DNA of 64,000 nt from Citrobacter sp. RHB25-C09 (GTDB lineage Bacteria > Pseudomonadota > Gammaproteobacteria > Enterobacterales > Enterobacteriaceae), in NCBI RefSeq assembly GCF_013836145.1, contig NZ_CP057483.1:558001-622000 (forward strand). Direction: 5' to 3'. The notes beneath the pieces are model-generated. The model was not told the DNA's origin. It did not search any database and was given only the letters and a program-made list of their open reading frames with translations. Position numbers and translations under genes: made by a program. Positions 8,866-18,012 of this stretch are shown one piece after another. Each line of letters begins with the position of its first letter. Position 1 is the stretch's first letter.

Positions 8866-10137
8866 TTAAGCAGTTTCGGACACGCAACCAAAACGATAGG
8901 CGCGTAAAACGTCCTGGATTTTGTCAATAATGAGTTCATGTGGCGTTGCGGTTAGCACACCTTCTGACAGTCGTTCAAACTGTACAGGCATAAACTGGCT
9001 GATTAACCCCAACGGTAATGAGACACCGCTCAGATTGGCGAGCAGTTTTTCCACACTTTGTCGAATGCGCGGATGCGGCCAATAGTAACGAATGCGATCC
9101 GACAGGCTGAAGTGGATGTCCACCATCGCCTGGCTCCAGGTCGGTCGGTAATATTTTTTCCAGTAACCCGGTTCGTTGAGCATCACTTCATCAATCACTT
9201 CCAGTACCCGGCTGCGCTGCTCGGGGGAAATCAGCTCGTTTTCCATTTGCGCCAGCGCAAAGATGGCTTCACGTAGCGCGAAGGTCAGCGCCGGACCCAC
9301 TTTCAAAATCGCATAGTGATCGCGCACCAGCGCACGATAGGCCTGACGAGTCTGGTAATCCGTGGAGTGCGCTTCGTAGACCATAGGCGTGGCTTTTATC
9401 CAACTGGAGAGCGCTTTTGCCGCCTCGGACTGGTAATGGATAATCTGGGTATGATCAAACTCAACGCCGGGCTGTACCACGATAGCAATCACGCGGGATA
9501 AGGCGTCATCAAGCCCGAGAGCGCGAAAGGCAGCCTGATGGGTTTCCAGGGTGCGTGCGGCGTCATCGGCGCGAGTCACATGGACAGTGCCGATGGTGCT
9601 GGCTTCGCCGCCCGGCACTGGCACTTCGGTACCAATAACGTAAGTGAGATGGCGTTTTTGTTCTTCTGTTGCCGTCGCTTCGGCCGCCTGGCACAGTACA
9701 GCGGCACGCTCGGCGACAACCCTCGGGTCGAGTGGCGTGGGGTCGTCAGCGCAGGACATTGAGGCGTCCAGGTGGATCTTACTGAATCCGGCGGCAACAT
9801 AGGCCTCGATCAGTGCCACGGACTTTTCCATCGCGTCAGCTGCCGGTTCATCCTGCCAGCAGTTTGGCCCCAGATGGTCGCCGCCGAGGATCAACCGTTC
9901 ACGCGGAAAACCGACTTCCTGCGCGATACCATAGACAAAATCGCGGAAATCAGCAGGTTTCATACCGGTATAACCGCCGAACTGATTAACCTGGTTGGAG
10001 GTCGCTTCGATCAGCACCTTGTTGTCAGTATGCAGATCAAAGCGCAGGGCCGCCTCAATGACCAGCGGATGGGCTGAACAGACCGAGCAGATCCCTAAAT
10101 GTTCACCTGCTTTATGACGGGAGATAATTTCTTTCAC
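8866..10137 (-). CDS. gatZ: Tagatose-1,6-bisphosphate aldolase accessory subunit GatZ
   Basis: A 423-residue protein of the GatZ/KbaZ family. It has a TIM-barrel fold like class II aldolases but is regarded as non-catalytic. In E. coli it is needed for full activity and stability of GatY. Family segments visible are SVCSAHPLVIEAALRF near the N-terminus, LILGGDHLGPNCWQ and HLDASMSCADDP. It follows gatY by 51 bp and precedes gatA by 14 bp. Context (gat PTS and GatR) favours GatZ over the paralogue KbaZ. Confidence 0.93.
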   Translation of the reverse strand: MKEIISRHKAGEHLGICSVCSAHPLVIEAALRFDLHTDNKVLIEATSNQVNQFGGYTGMKPADFRDFVYGIAQEVGFPRERLILGGDHLGPNCWQDEPAADAMEKSVALIEAYVAAGFSKIHLDASMSCADDPTPLDPRVVAERAAVLCQAAEATATEEQKRHLTYVIGTEVPVPGGEASTIGTVHVTRADDAARTLETHQAAFRALGLDDALSRVIAIVVQPGVEFDHTQIIHYQSEAAKALSSWIKATPMVYEAHSTDYQTRQAYRALVRDHYAILKVGPALTFALREAIFALAQMENELISPEQRSRVLEVIDEVMLNEPGYWKKYYRPTWSQAMVDIHFSLSDRIRYYWPHPRIRQSVEKLLANLSGVSLPLGLISQFMPVQFERLSEGVLTATPHELIIDKIQDVLRAYRFGCVSETA

Positions 10138-10188
10138 TTCTGGCTCCGATAGCGTCTATTTATCTTCAAATTGTTTCGGGAATAGGGG

Positions 10189-11043
10189 TTAAAGCTTGCC
10201 TTCACAACCGCAGTCAGCAATGACTTTGCGAACCACTTCTTTCATCGCGGCTTTGGCTGGCACCATGTAATGTCGGGGATCGTTAGCATTGGCATGTGTG
10301 CTGAGATACGTTTTCAGGGCATCAGAAAAGGCGATTTTGAGTTCGGTAGCGACATTAACTTTGCAGATGCCCAGTGAGATAGCATGCTTGATATCCTGCG
10401 TGGGGAGCCCAGACGCACCGTGTAGAACCAGAGGAATATCAACCCGTTGGCGAATCTGATTCAGTCGTTCAAAATCCAGTTTGGGTTCGGCACTATACAG
10501 GCCATGCGCGGTGCCGATGGCGACCGCTAAAGAGTCAATCCCGGTCTTGTTGATAAACTCACGCGCCTGCTCCGGGTGGGTATAGAGGGCATCTTTTCCA
10601 TCAACGATCAGGTCATCCTCCTGGCCGCCCAGTCGCCCCAGTTCTGCCTCTACGCTGACGTCATAGCGATGGCAGTAATCGACAACGTTTTTCACGAGTG
10701 CAATATTGTCAGCAAACGGCAAATGCGAGCCATCGATCATGACTGAACGAACGCCAGCAGCCACTTTACTTTCGATATCGTCGATCTTTTCATGATGATC
10801 GAGATGGATCGCAAGGGGGTGATTCCACTCTTTTGCCAGCTCTGCTGCGATCGCGACGATATTGCCTACTCCAGCATAACTAAATGTACCGGGGGTTCCC
10901 GCAACGATCAGGGGAGAGCGCAGCTCTGCTGCCGTCTCCACCACCACTTGTAGTGTTTCGAGATTGTGGATGTTAAATGCCGGTACGGCGTAACCTTCCT
11001 GCTGGGCCTTCTTTAGCATTGTTTTGCTGGAAATGATAAACAT
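10189..11043 (-). CDS. gatY: Tagatose-1,6-bisphosphate aldolase catalytic subunit GatY
   Basis: A 284-residue class II aldolase. It cleaves D-tagatose 1,6-bisphosphate to glyceraldehyde 3-phosphate and dihydroxyacetone phosphate. Zinc and active-site segments visible are AIHLDHHEK (about 78-86), EAELGRLGGQEDD (about 132-144), GTAHGLY (about 178-184) and LVLHGASGLP (about 205-214). It is the first gene of gatYZABCDR. The CGAAAG-rich leader upstream is the probable promoter/operator. Similarity to E. coli GatY and context distinguish it from KbaY. Confidence 0.94.
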   Translation of the reverse strand: MFIISSKTMLKKAQQEGYAVPAFNIHNLETLQVVVETAAELRSPLIVAGTPGTFSYAGVGNIVAIAAELAKEWNHPLAIHLDHHEKIDDIESKVAAGVRSVMIDGSHLPFADNIALVKNVVDYCHRYDVSVEAELGRLGGQEDDLIVDGKDALYTHPEQAREFINKTGIDSLAVAIGTAHGLYSAEPKLDFERLNQIRQRVDIPLVLHGASGLPTQDIKHAISLGICKVNVATELKIAFSDALKTYLSTHANANDPRHYMVPAKAAMKEVVRKVIADCGCEGKL

Positions 11044-11057
11044 CCTTCCTCCGAAAT

Positions 11058-11162
11058 CTTTCGTTTGTTTTCTTCGAAAGAAGATATAGGCTTTCGTAAT
11101 GCTTTAATGTGATTTCGATCGGAAAAATGAAAGTTACGAAAGGAATGGAAGGATTGCGAAAG
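11058..11162 (-). promoter_or_regulatory. gatY promoter/operator region with five CGAAAG/CTTTCG repeats
   Basis: Exact CTTTCG or CGAAAG hexamers start at 11058, 11075, 11091, 11137 and 11157. About 0.05 would be expected by chance in 105 bp on both strands. The outermost (TTGCGAAAG, 11154-11162) is repeated before gatR. This is a likely multi-site GatR operator. A TGTGA half-site at 11108-11112 (partner TCGGA) is a weak candidate CRP site. No confident -35/-10 pair was chosen. Confidence 0.55.
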
Positions 11163-11171
11163 TAGATGAAC

Positions 11172-11202
11172 GAAAAAAAAGCATGCTTGATAAGCATGCT
11201 TT
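11172..11202 (-). terminator. Rho-independent terminator of garD
   Basis: Reading the minus strand from garD, the arms AAAGCATGCTT (11192-11202) and AAGCATGCTTT (11178-11188) pair perfectly around a 3-nt loop and run into a U tract (11173-11180). It lies 68 bp past the garD stop and protects the gatY promoter from read-through. Confidence 0.85.
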
Positions 11203-11224
11203 CGACTCGCCGACAGGAATGTTT

Positions 11225-11260
11225 GTAGGCCGGATAAGGCGTTTACGCCGCCATCCGGCA
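11225..11260. repeat. REP element between garD and its terminator
   Basis: GTAGGCCGGATAAGGCG...CGCCGCCATCCGGCA is a canonical REP palindrome in the garD 3' untranslated region. Confidence 0.85.
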
Positions 11261-11269
11261 ATCAAGTAA

Positions 11270-12841
11270 TCAGGTCACCGGTGCTGGGTTAAACACTGCC
11301 AGTTGGTTGTGCAGACCCCATTGGTCAGAGAACGTTTTCTTACGCCCGCTGGCAACATCCAGTATGAATTCAAACAATTTCTGTCCCACCTCTTCGATGG
11401 TTTCTTCCCCTGTAGCGATGGTCCCCGCGTTAATATCCATTAAGTCAAACCAGCGGTTCGCCAGTTCTGTGCGCGTCGCCATCTTAATGACCGGTACCGC
11501 CATCAGGCCGTACGGCGTGCCGCGTCCGGTGGTAAACACCTGCACGGTGATACCGGAAGCGACCTGCTGAGTCCCGCAGACAAAATCGCTGGCGGGCGTC
11601 GCAGCGTAGATTAAACCGCGTTTTGTTGGGCGCTGTCCCGGAGAGAGAACCTCGACAATGGCGCTCTTACCGGATTTCGCAATGGAGCCCAGCGCCTTTT
11701 CCACTACGTTGGCGAGGCCGCCCTTTTTATTGCCCGGCGACGGGTTCGCGCTGCGGTCAGTTTTCCCCATATCGAGATAGTTATCGTACCAGGCCATCTC
11801 TTCCAGCAGACGCTTGCCAACCTCTTCGTTGATGGTGCGCGGTGTCAGGAGGTGGATCGCATCGCGGACTTCGGTCACTTCCGAGAACATGACCGTTGCG
11901 CCGCAGCGTACCAGCAGATCCGAGGCATAGCCCACCGCCGGGTTCGCCGTCACGCCGGAAAACGCGTCGCTGCCACCACACTGCATCCCGACGACCAGCT
12001 CCGAAGCCGGACAGGTTTCGCGCTGGCGCAGGTTCAGCTTTGCCAGATGGCGTTCGGCAACCTGCAAAATGTCATCGACCATGGAGCGGAAGCCGACATG
12101 TTTTTCATCCTGTAGGCTGACAATACTGGCGCTATCAACCGGAATGCCCGGGACATCAGGGGTGCCTTCCAGCAGCCGCTCCGGCTGGAGCTTTTCACAG
12201 CCCAGGCCAATCACCATGACTTCGCCGCCAAAGTTCGGGTTCAGCGAAATGTTATGAATGGTACGAATGGGGACTACCGCCGCCGGCGCGTTAATCGCCA
12301 CGCCGCAGCCGTACAGGTGATTGAGTCCCACCACGCCGTCGACGTTCGGGTATTTCGGCAGCAGATCGCGCTCAATGATTTTCACGACATAATCGACCAC
12401 GCCCGCCACACAGTGGACGCTGGTGGTGATGCCAAGCAAATTTTTGGTGCCTACGCTGCCATCGGCGTTGCGGTAGCCCTCAAAGGTATAACCTTCCAGC
12501 GGGGGTAGCGGCTCCGGCACTTTAGTTGCCAGCGGCAGGGTATTTAACGGCGGCGCTTTGGGCAGTTCGACCATTGATTCATCAATCCAGCTACCGCATG
12601 CAATGTCGCGCACGGCATAGCCGATCACTTCGCCGTAGCGCACTATTTCACCGTGAACGGGAATGTACATCAGCGCGACTTTATGGCCCTGCGGAATATG
12701 TTCAATAAGCGTCAGGCCATCCGAAAAACGCGTTCCGGCTTTTAGACCATTGTCATTAACAATTATCGCCACGTTATCGGTATCGTGGACTTTTATATAA
12801 AACGCGCTCGGCGATTCTTGTCTAATTTCGATGTTGGCCAT
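11270..12841 (-). CDS. garD: D-galactarate dehydratase GarD
   Basis: A 523-residue member of the UxaA/GarD family. It dehydrates galactarate to 5-keto-4-deoxy-D-glucarate, the substrate of GarL. The N-terminal SAF-like domain (about 10-90) is followed by the large catalytic region with GTKNLLGITTSVHCV, GLNHLYGCG, VIGLGCEKLQPE and MQCGGSDAFSGVTANPA. Cys and His residues in these motifs fit iron-dependent catalysis. It diverges from garPLRK over a shared 379-bp regulatory region. Its paralogue UxaA is encoded at about 40.5 kb. Confidence 0.95.
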   Translation of the reverse strand: MANIEIRQESPSAFYIKVHDTDNVAIIVNDNGLKAGTRFSDGLTLIEHIPQGHKVALMYIPVHGEIVRYGEVIGYAVRDIACGSWIDESMVELPKAPPLNTLPLATKVPEPLPPLEGYTFEGYRNADGSVGTKNLLGITTSVHCVAGVVDYVVKIIERDLLPKYPNVDGVVGLNHLYGCGVAINAPAAVVPIRTIHNISLNPNFGGEVMVIGLGCEKLQPERLLEGTPDVPGIPVDSASIVSLQDEKHVGFRSMVDDILQVAERHLAKLNLRQRETCPASELVVGMQCGGSDAFSGVTANPAVGYASDLLVRCGATVMFSEVTEVRDAIHLLTPRTINEEVGKRLLEEMAWYDNYLDMGKTDRSANPSPGNKKGGLANVVEKALGSIAKSGKSAIVEVLSPGQRPTKRGLIYAATPASDFVCGTQQVASGITVQVFTTGRGTPYGLMAVPVIKMATRTELANRWFDLMDINAGTIATGEETIEEVGQKLFEFILDVASGRKKTFSDQWGLHNQLAVFNPAPVT

Positions 12842-13220
12842 TGCTCACTCTTCTCCAGCCGGATGATGATATTAATGTAAATGTTTTCAGAAAATATAAA
12901 AAAGAAAGTTATGACGTGATGAAATAAGAATGTCAGGAGTTCAGAAATAAGAATGTGATCGGGATCACTCATTATGGCCAACGCCCCGCCGGCCAAGGGG
13001 GGAAAGCGTAAATCTGTGCATTAGCGCCCAGCGGTATGGGCAAATGCTCAAAATATTATTTATTCACGATGCCTTAAATGAGCGTTTGCACAATGCCTAA
13101 TGGCCGTGCGCTGATTATACTGAATCACGAACTAAGTACATTCTGTTTATTAATAATCGATAGCGTCTGCCATCAATAAATAATAATAAAATATCTGCCT
13201 GAGTGCCTGAGGTAAATAAA
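12842..13220. promoter_or_regulatory. Divergent garD / garPLRK control region
   Basis: This 379-bp gap holds no gene I can support. It contains the CRP site listed separately. Two copies of a TGTGCA-type half-site at 13015-13020 (TGTGCA) and 13087-13092 (TGCACA), 72 bp apart and inverted, might be sites for CdaR, the known activator of gar genes; this is inference. AT-rich sequence follows up to garP. A TGAGGT ribosome site at about 13208-13213 serves the garP ATG at 13221. Confidence 0.5.
12954..12969. promoter_or_regulatory. CRP binding site between garD and garP
   Basis: TGTGATCGGGATCACT matches the CRP consensus TGTGA-N6-TCACA at nine of ten conserved positions, placed between divergent sugar-acid catabolic operons. 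Confidence 0.75.
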
Positions 13221-14555
13221 ATGATCCTGGATACGGTTGAAGAAAAAAAGAAAGGAACGCATACCCGCTATTTAATCTTGCTGATAATTTTTATTGTCAC
13301 TGCGGTTAACTATGCTGACCGTGCGACGTTGTCGATTGCCGGAACCGAAGTCGCTAAAGAGTTACAGCTTAGCGCGGTGTCGATGGGGTATATCTTCTCT
13401 GCTTTTGGCTGGGCCTATTTGCTAATGCAAATCCCCGGCGGCTGGCTGCTCGACAAGTTTGGTTCGAAAAAAGTCTATACGTATAGCCTGTTTTTCTGGT
13501 CGCTGTTCACCTTCCTGCAAGGCTTTGTGGATCTGTTTCCGCTGGCCTGGGCAGGCGTCTCAATGTTCTTTATGCGCTTTATGCTGGGGTTTTCGGAAGC
13601 GCCTTCTTTCCCGGCGAACGCGCGCATTGTCGCGGCCTGGTTCCCAACCAAAGAGCGCGGTACCGCATCAGCCATTTTTAACTCGGCGCAGTATTTCTCG
13701 CTGGCGCTGTTCTCGCCGCTGCTGGGCTGGTTGACCTTCGCCTGGGGTTGGGAGCATGTTTTTACCGTGATGGGCGTCATTGGCTTTGTGTTGACGGGGC
13801 TGTGGATCAAACTGATTCATAACCCAACTGACCACCCGCGTATGTCCGCTGAAGAACTAAAATTCATTTCTGAAAACGGCGCCGTGGTCGACATGGACCA
13901 CAAAAAACCGGGGAACGCCGTGGCGAGTGGCCCGAAGCTGCATTATATCAAGCAGCTACTATCCAATCGCATGATGCTCGGCGTCTTCTTCGGTCAGTAT
14001 TTTATCAACACCATTACCTGGTTCTTCCTGACATGGTTCCCGATTTATCTGGTGCAGGAAAAGGGCATGTCGATCCTCAAAGTGGGGCTGGTGGCATCAA
14101 TTCCGGCACTGTGTGGTTTTGCCGGTGGCGTACTGGGCGGCGTGTTCTCTGACTATCTGATTAAGCGCGGCTTTACCATCACCGTCGCACGTAAGCTGCC
14201 GATTGTGCTGGGCATGCTGCTGGCGTCGACCATCATCTTATGCAACTACACCGATAACACAGCCCTGGTCGTGTCCCTGATGGCGCTGGCTTTCTTCGGG
14301 AAAGGCTTTGGCGCACTGGGTTGGCCGGTGATTTCGGACACTGCGCCGAAAGAGATTGTTGGCCTGTGTGGCGGCGTATTTAACGTCTTTGGCAACGTGG
14401 CATCCATCGTGACCCCGCTGGTCATCGGTTATCTGGTGAGTGAACTGCACTCCTTCAACGCCGCGCTGGTTTTCGTTGGCTGTTCCGCGCTGATGGCGAT
14501 GGTTTGCTACCTGTTTATTGTCGGTGACATCAAACGTATGGAACTGCAGAAATAA
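13221..14555 (+). CDS. garP: Galactarate/glucarate transporter GarP (MFS)
   Basis: A 444-residue major-facilitator symporter of the anion:cation (ACS) family with about 12 membrane segments. It imports galactarate, glucarate and glycerate with protons. Motifs include NYADRATLS in TM1 and LLDKFGSKKVYTYS in loop 2-3. I chose ATG at 13221 (MILDTVEEKKKG), which gives the E. coli N-terminus and a good ribosome site. A GTG at 13203 would add six residues but has no suitable ribosome site. It heads garPLRK and is very highly conserved with E. coli. Confidence 0.95.
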   Translation: MILDTVEEKKKGTHTRYLILLIIFIVTAVNYADRATLSIAGTEVAKELQLSAVSMGYIFSAFGWAYLLMQIPGGWLLDKFGSKKVYTYSLFFWSLFTFLQGFVDLFPLAWAGVSMFFMRFMLGFSEAPSFPANARIVAAWFPTKERGTASAIFNSAQYFSLALFSPLLGWLTFAWGWEHVFTVMGVIGFVLTGLWIKLIHNPTDHPRMSAEELKFISENGAVVDMDHKKPGNAVASGPKLHYIKQLLSNRMMLGVFFGQYFINTITWFFLTWFPIYLVQEKGMSILKVGLVASIPALCGFAGGVLGGVFSDYLIKRGFTITVARKLPIVLGMLLASTIILCNYTDNTALVVSLMALAFFGKGFGALGWPVISDTAPKEIVGLCGGVFNVFGNVASIVTPLVIGYLVSELHSFNAALVFVGCSALMAMVCYLFIVGDIKRMELQK

Positions 14556-14583
14556 TTAACGGTTAAGTGACAAGGTAAACGTA

Positions 14584-15354
14584 ATGAATAACGACATTTT
14601 CCCGAACAAATTCAAGGCGGCGCTGGCAGCGCATCAGGTTCAGATTGGCTGTTGGTCTGCGCTGGCAAACCCCATCAGCACCGAGGTGCTAGGGCTGGCG
14701 GGCTTCGACTGGCTGGTACTGGATGGCGAACATGCGCCCAACGATGTCTCCACCTTTATTCCGCAGCTGATGGCGCTGAAAGGCAGTGTCAGCGCGCCGG
14801 TAGTACGCGTGCCGACTAACGAACCGGTGATTATTAAGCGTCTGTTGGATATCGGTTTTTACAACTTCCTGATCCCGTTTGTGGAAACGGAACAAGAGGC
14901 GGTAAATGCCGTGGCCTCTACCCGCTATCCGCCGGAAGGGATTCGCGGTGTCTCGGTTTCCCACCGCGCCAACATGTTTGGTACGGTTCCGGATTACTTT
15001 GCTCAGTCGAATCAGAACATCACCATCATCGTGCAGATCGAGAGCCAGCAGGGCGTAGATAACGTCGATGCCATTGCTGCCACCGCAGGCGTTGACGGGA
15101 TTTTCGTCGGCCCAAGCGATCTGGCGGCTGCTTTAGGTCACCTGGGTAACGCGTCACATCCTGAGGTTCAAAAAGCCATTCAGCACATTTTTGCTCGCGC
15201 GAAAGCGCACGGCAAACCGTGCGGCATCCTGGCGCCTGTTGAGGCCGATGCGCGCCGCTATCTGGAGTGGGGCGCAACCTTTGTCGCCGTCGGCAGCGAT
15301 CTGGGTGTCTTCCGCTCCGCGACGCAGAAACTGGCAGATTCCTTCAAGAAATAA
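14584..15354 (+). CDS. garL: 5-keto-4-deoxy-D-glucarate aldolase GarL
   Basis: A 256-residue class II aldolase of the HpcH/HpaI family. It splits 5-keto-4-deoxy-D-glucarate into pyruvate and tartronate semialdehyde in the cytoplasm. Visible family features are WLVLDGEHAPND (about 43-54), the QIESQQGVDNVD metal-site segment and GVDGIFVGPSDLAAALGH (about 170-187). It lies 28 bp after garP and 29 bp before garR, inside the garPLRK operon. Length equals that of E. coli GarL. Confidence 0.96.
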   Translation: MNNDIFPNKFKAALAAHQVQIGCWSALANPISTEVLGLAGFDWLVLDGEHAPNDVSTFIPQLMALKGSVSAPVVRVPTNEPVIIKRLLDIGFYNFLIPFVETEQEAVNAVASTRYPPEGIRGVSVSHRANMFGTVPDYFAQSNQNITIIVQIESQQGVDNVDAIAATAGVDGIFVGPSDLAAALGHLGNASHPEVQKAIQHIFARAKAHGKPCGILAPVEADARRYLEWGATFVAVGSDLGVFRSATQKLADSFKK

Positions 15355-15383
15355 CCACCACCGAAACAAGAGAGATAATTGAT

Positions 15384-16274
15384 ATGACTATGAAAGTTGG
15401 TTTTATTGGCCTGGGCATTATGGGTAAACCAATGAGTAAAAACCTCCTTAAAGCAGGTTACTCGCTGGTGGTTTCTGACCGTAACCCTGAAACGATAGCT
15501 GAAGTGATTGCCGCAGGGGCAGAAACGGCCAGCAGCGCAAAAGCGATCGCCGAGCAGTGTGACGTGATTATCACCATGCTGCCAAACTCTCCGCATGTAA
15601 AAGAGGTGGCGCTGGGAGAAGGCGGCATTATTGAAGGTGCAAAACCGGGCACCGTACTGATTGATATGAGCTCCATCGCGCCGCTGGCGAGCCGTGAGAT
15701 TAGCGAAGCGCTGAAGGCAAAAGGCATCGATATGCTCGATGCGCCGGTCAGCGGTGGCGAACCGAAAGCGATTGACGGCACGTTGTCGGTCATGGTCGGC
15801 GGTGACAAAGCGATTTTTGACAAATACTACGACCTGCTGAAAGCAATGGCAGGTTCCGTGGTCCATACCGGGGACATTGGCGCGGGTAACGTGACGAAAC
15901 TGGCGAATCAGGTGATTGTGGCGCTGAACATTGCGGCAATGTCTGAGGCGCTGACGCTGGCAACGAAAGCGGGGGTGAGTCCGGATCTGGTTTATCAGGC
16001 GATCCGTGGCGGCCTCGCGGGCAGCACCGTGCTGGATGCGAAAGCGCCGATGGTGATGGACCGCAACTTCAAGCCGGGCTTCCGTATCGATCTGCATATT
16101 AAAGATCTGGCAAATGCGCTTGATACCTCTCACGGCGTTGGCGCACAGCTGCCGCTGACGGCCGCGGTGATGGAAATGATGCAGGCACTGCGCGCGGACG
16201 GTCTGGGTACCGCCGATCACAGCGCACTGGCATGCTATTACGAAAAACTGGCAAAAGTAGAAGTCACTCGCTAA
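15384..16274 (+). CDS. garR: Tartronate semialdehyde reductase GarR
   Basis: A 296-residue beta-hydroxyacid dehydrogenase. It reduces tartronate semialdehyde to D-glycerate with NADH. The Rossmann motif GFIGLGIMGKPMSKNL is at the N-terminus. DAPVSGGEPKAIDGTLSVM is near residue 118, and the catalytic-lysine region GNVTKLANQ is near 170. I chose ATG at 15384 because an AAGAGAG ribosome site lies about ten bases upstream. ATG at 15390 would give the 294-residue form and cannot be excluded. It sits between garL and garK. Confidence 0.94.
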   Translation: MTMKVGFIGLGIMGKPMSKNLLKAGYSLVVSDRNPETIAEVIAAGAETASSAKAIAEQCDVIITMLPNSPHVKEVALGEGGIIEGAKPGTVLIDMSSIAPLASREISEALKAKGIDMLDAPVSGGEPKAIDGTLSVMVGGDKAIFDKYYDLLKAMAGSVVHTGDIGAGNVTKLANQVIVALNIAAMSEALTLATKAGVSPDLVYQAIRGGLAGSTVLDAKAPMVMDRNFKPGFRIDLHIKDLANALDTSHGVGAQLPLTAAVMEMMQALRADGLGTADHSALACYYEKLAKVEVTR

Positions 16275-16281
16275 TGACGTC

Positions 16282-16313
16282 GTGCCCGGTGACGCAATGC
16301 TTACCGGGCCTAC
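16282..16313. repeat. REP half-element between garR and garK
   Basis: GTGCCCGGTGACGC...TTACCGGGCCTAC is a single REP-like palindrome in the 76-bp garR-garK gap. It could partially uncouple garK from the upstream transcript. Confidence 0.65.
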
Positions 16314-16350
16314 AGTCCAGGCCGGAAATGTGCAGTAACAGGCTACAACT

Positions 16351-17496
16351 ATGAAAATTGTTATCGCTCCAGACTCTTATAAAGAAAGCCTATCTGCCCC
16401 CGAGGTAGCTCAGGCGATAGAAAAAGGATTTCGGGAAATTTTCCCCGATGCGCAATATGTTACCGTTCCGCTTGCCGATGGTGGTGAAGGGACGGTTGAA
16501 GCCATGATTGCTGCCACGCAGGGGTTTGCACATTCCGCTCGGGTGACCGGACCGCTGGGCGAAGAAGTGAATGCCAACTGGGGTATGTCTGGCGATGGTC
16601 AAACCGCGTTTATCGAAATGGCAGCGGCCAGTGGACTGGCGCTGGTTCCTCCGGATAAACGCAACCCTCTTATTACGACGTCACGCGGAACGGGGGAACT
16701 GATCCTTCAGGCGCTGGAAAGCGGGGCGAAGAATATTATTATCGGCATTGGTGGTAGCGCCACGAATGACGGCGGTGCGGGAATGGTGCAGGCGCTGGGC
16801 GCAAAGCTATGCGATGCCAACGGCACGGAGATTGGTTATGGTGGCGGCAGCCTGAACAGCCTCAACACAATTGATATCTCCGGTCTGGACCCGCGCCTGA
16901 AAACCTGTGTTATCCGTGTTGCCTGCGATGTGACGAATCCGCTGGTGGGCCAATCCGGCGCATCGCGAATTTTTGGTCCGCAGAAAGGGGCAACTGAAGC
17001 GCAGATCGTTGAGCTGGACAATAACCTTGCCCATTACGCAGCAATGATTAAAAAATCGCTGGGCGTGGATGTGAAACAGGTGCCTGGTGCTGGAGCCGCC
17101 GGTGGAATGGGGGCGGCGCTGATGGCCTTCCTGGGGGCGGATCTGAAAAGTGGGATCGAAATTGTCACCCAGGCGTTGAATCTGGAAGAGCATATCCATG
17201 ACTGTACGCTGGTGATCACAGGGGAAGGACGCATCGACAGCCAGAGTATTCACGGCAAAGTTCCGGTGGGCGTAGCGAACGTGGCGAAGAAATACCATAA
17301 ACCGGTAATTGGCATTGCGGGCAGTCTGACGCAGGATGTGGGCGTGGTACATCAACATGGCATTGATGCCGTCTTCAGCGTTCTCACCCGCATTAGCACG
17401 CTGGAAGAGGCGTTTCGTGGCGCATTTGACAACATCTACCGGGCGTCGAGAAACATTGCGGCGACGCTGGCAGTTGGAATGCGCAGTGCAGGGTGA
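16351..17496 (+). CDS. garK: Glycerate 2-kinase GarK
   Basis: A 381-residue glycerate kinase of the GckA/GlxK type-1 family. In E. coli it phosphorylates D-glycerate to 2-phosphoglycerate and so links galactarate breakdown to glycolysis. Family motifs are KIVIAPDSYKESLSAPEVA at the N-terminus, GGEGTVEAM, the glycine-rich IGIGGSATNDGGAGM (about 131-145), and the late TGEGRIDSQSIHGKVP. It is the last gene of garPLRK. Its final codons overlap the -35 element of the rnpB promoter. Confidence 0.95.
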   Translation: MKIVIAPDSYKESLSAPEVAQAIEKGFREIFPDAQYVTVPLADGGEGTVEAMIAATQGFAHSARVTGPLGEEVNANWGMSGDGQTAFIEMAAASGLALVPPDKRNPLITTSRGTGELILQALESGAKNIIIGIGGSATNDGGAGMVQALGAKLCDANGTEIGYGGGSLNSLNTIDISGLDPRLKTCVIRVACDVTNPLVGQSGASRIFGPQKGATEAQIVELDNNLAHYAAMIKKSLGVDVKQVPGAGAAGGMGAALMAFLGADLKSGIEIVTQALNLEEHIHDCTLVITGEGRIDSQSIHGKVPVGVANVAKKYHKPVIGIAGSLTQDVGVVHQHGIDAVFSVLTRISTLEEAFRGAFDNIYRASRNIAATLAVGMRSAG

Positions 17497-17521
17497 CAAG
17501 GGCGCACAAACCCTCTATACT
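17493..17521 (+). promoter_or_regulatory. rnpB promoter
   Basis: GTGACA (17493-17498) and TATACT (17516-17521) are separated by 17 bp. A GC-rich discriminator (CGCGCC) precedes the RNA 5' end at 17529, as in stringently controlled stable-RNA promoters. The -35 overlaps the garK stop codon. Confidence 0.85.
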
Positions 17522-17528
17522 TCGCGCC

Positions 17529-17906
<378 letters not shown>

Positions 17907-17914
17907 TTTCCGTT

Positions 17915-17938
17915 AAAAACCCGCTTCGGCGGGTTTTT
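17915..17938 (+). terminator. Rho-independent terminator of rnpB
   Basis: AAAAACCCGC-TTCG-GCGGGTTTTT is a GC stem with a UUCG tetraloop and a U run directly after the RNase P RNA. Confidence 0.95.
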
Positions 17939-17976
17939 GCTTTTGGGCGCGGAATAATTCCTTGAGGGTGTTCTGT

Positions 17977-18012
17977 CTTCCGGATAAGACGCTTTGGTGT
18001 CGCCATCCGGCG
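17977..18012. repeat. REP element downstream of rnpB
   Basis: CTTCCGGATAAGACGC...GTCGCCATCCGGCGG is a single REP palindrome. Confidence 0.75.

Noticed and set aside
15258..16220. A 320-codon open frame antisense to garR
   Set aside because: It is histidine/arginine-rich with no family resemblance, and it is a shadow of GarR, which is nearly identical to the E. coli protein.
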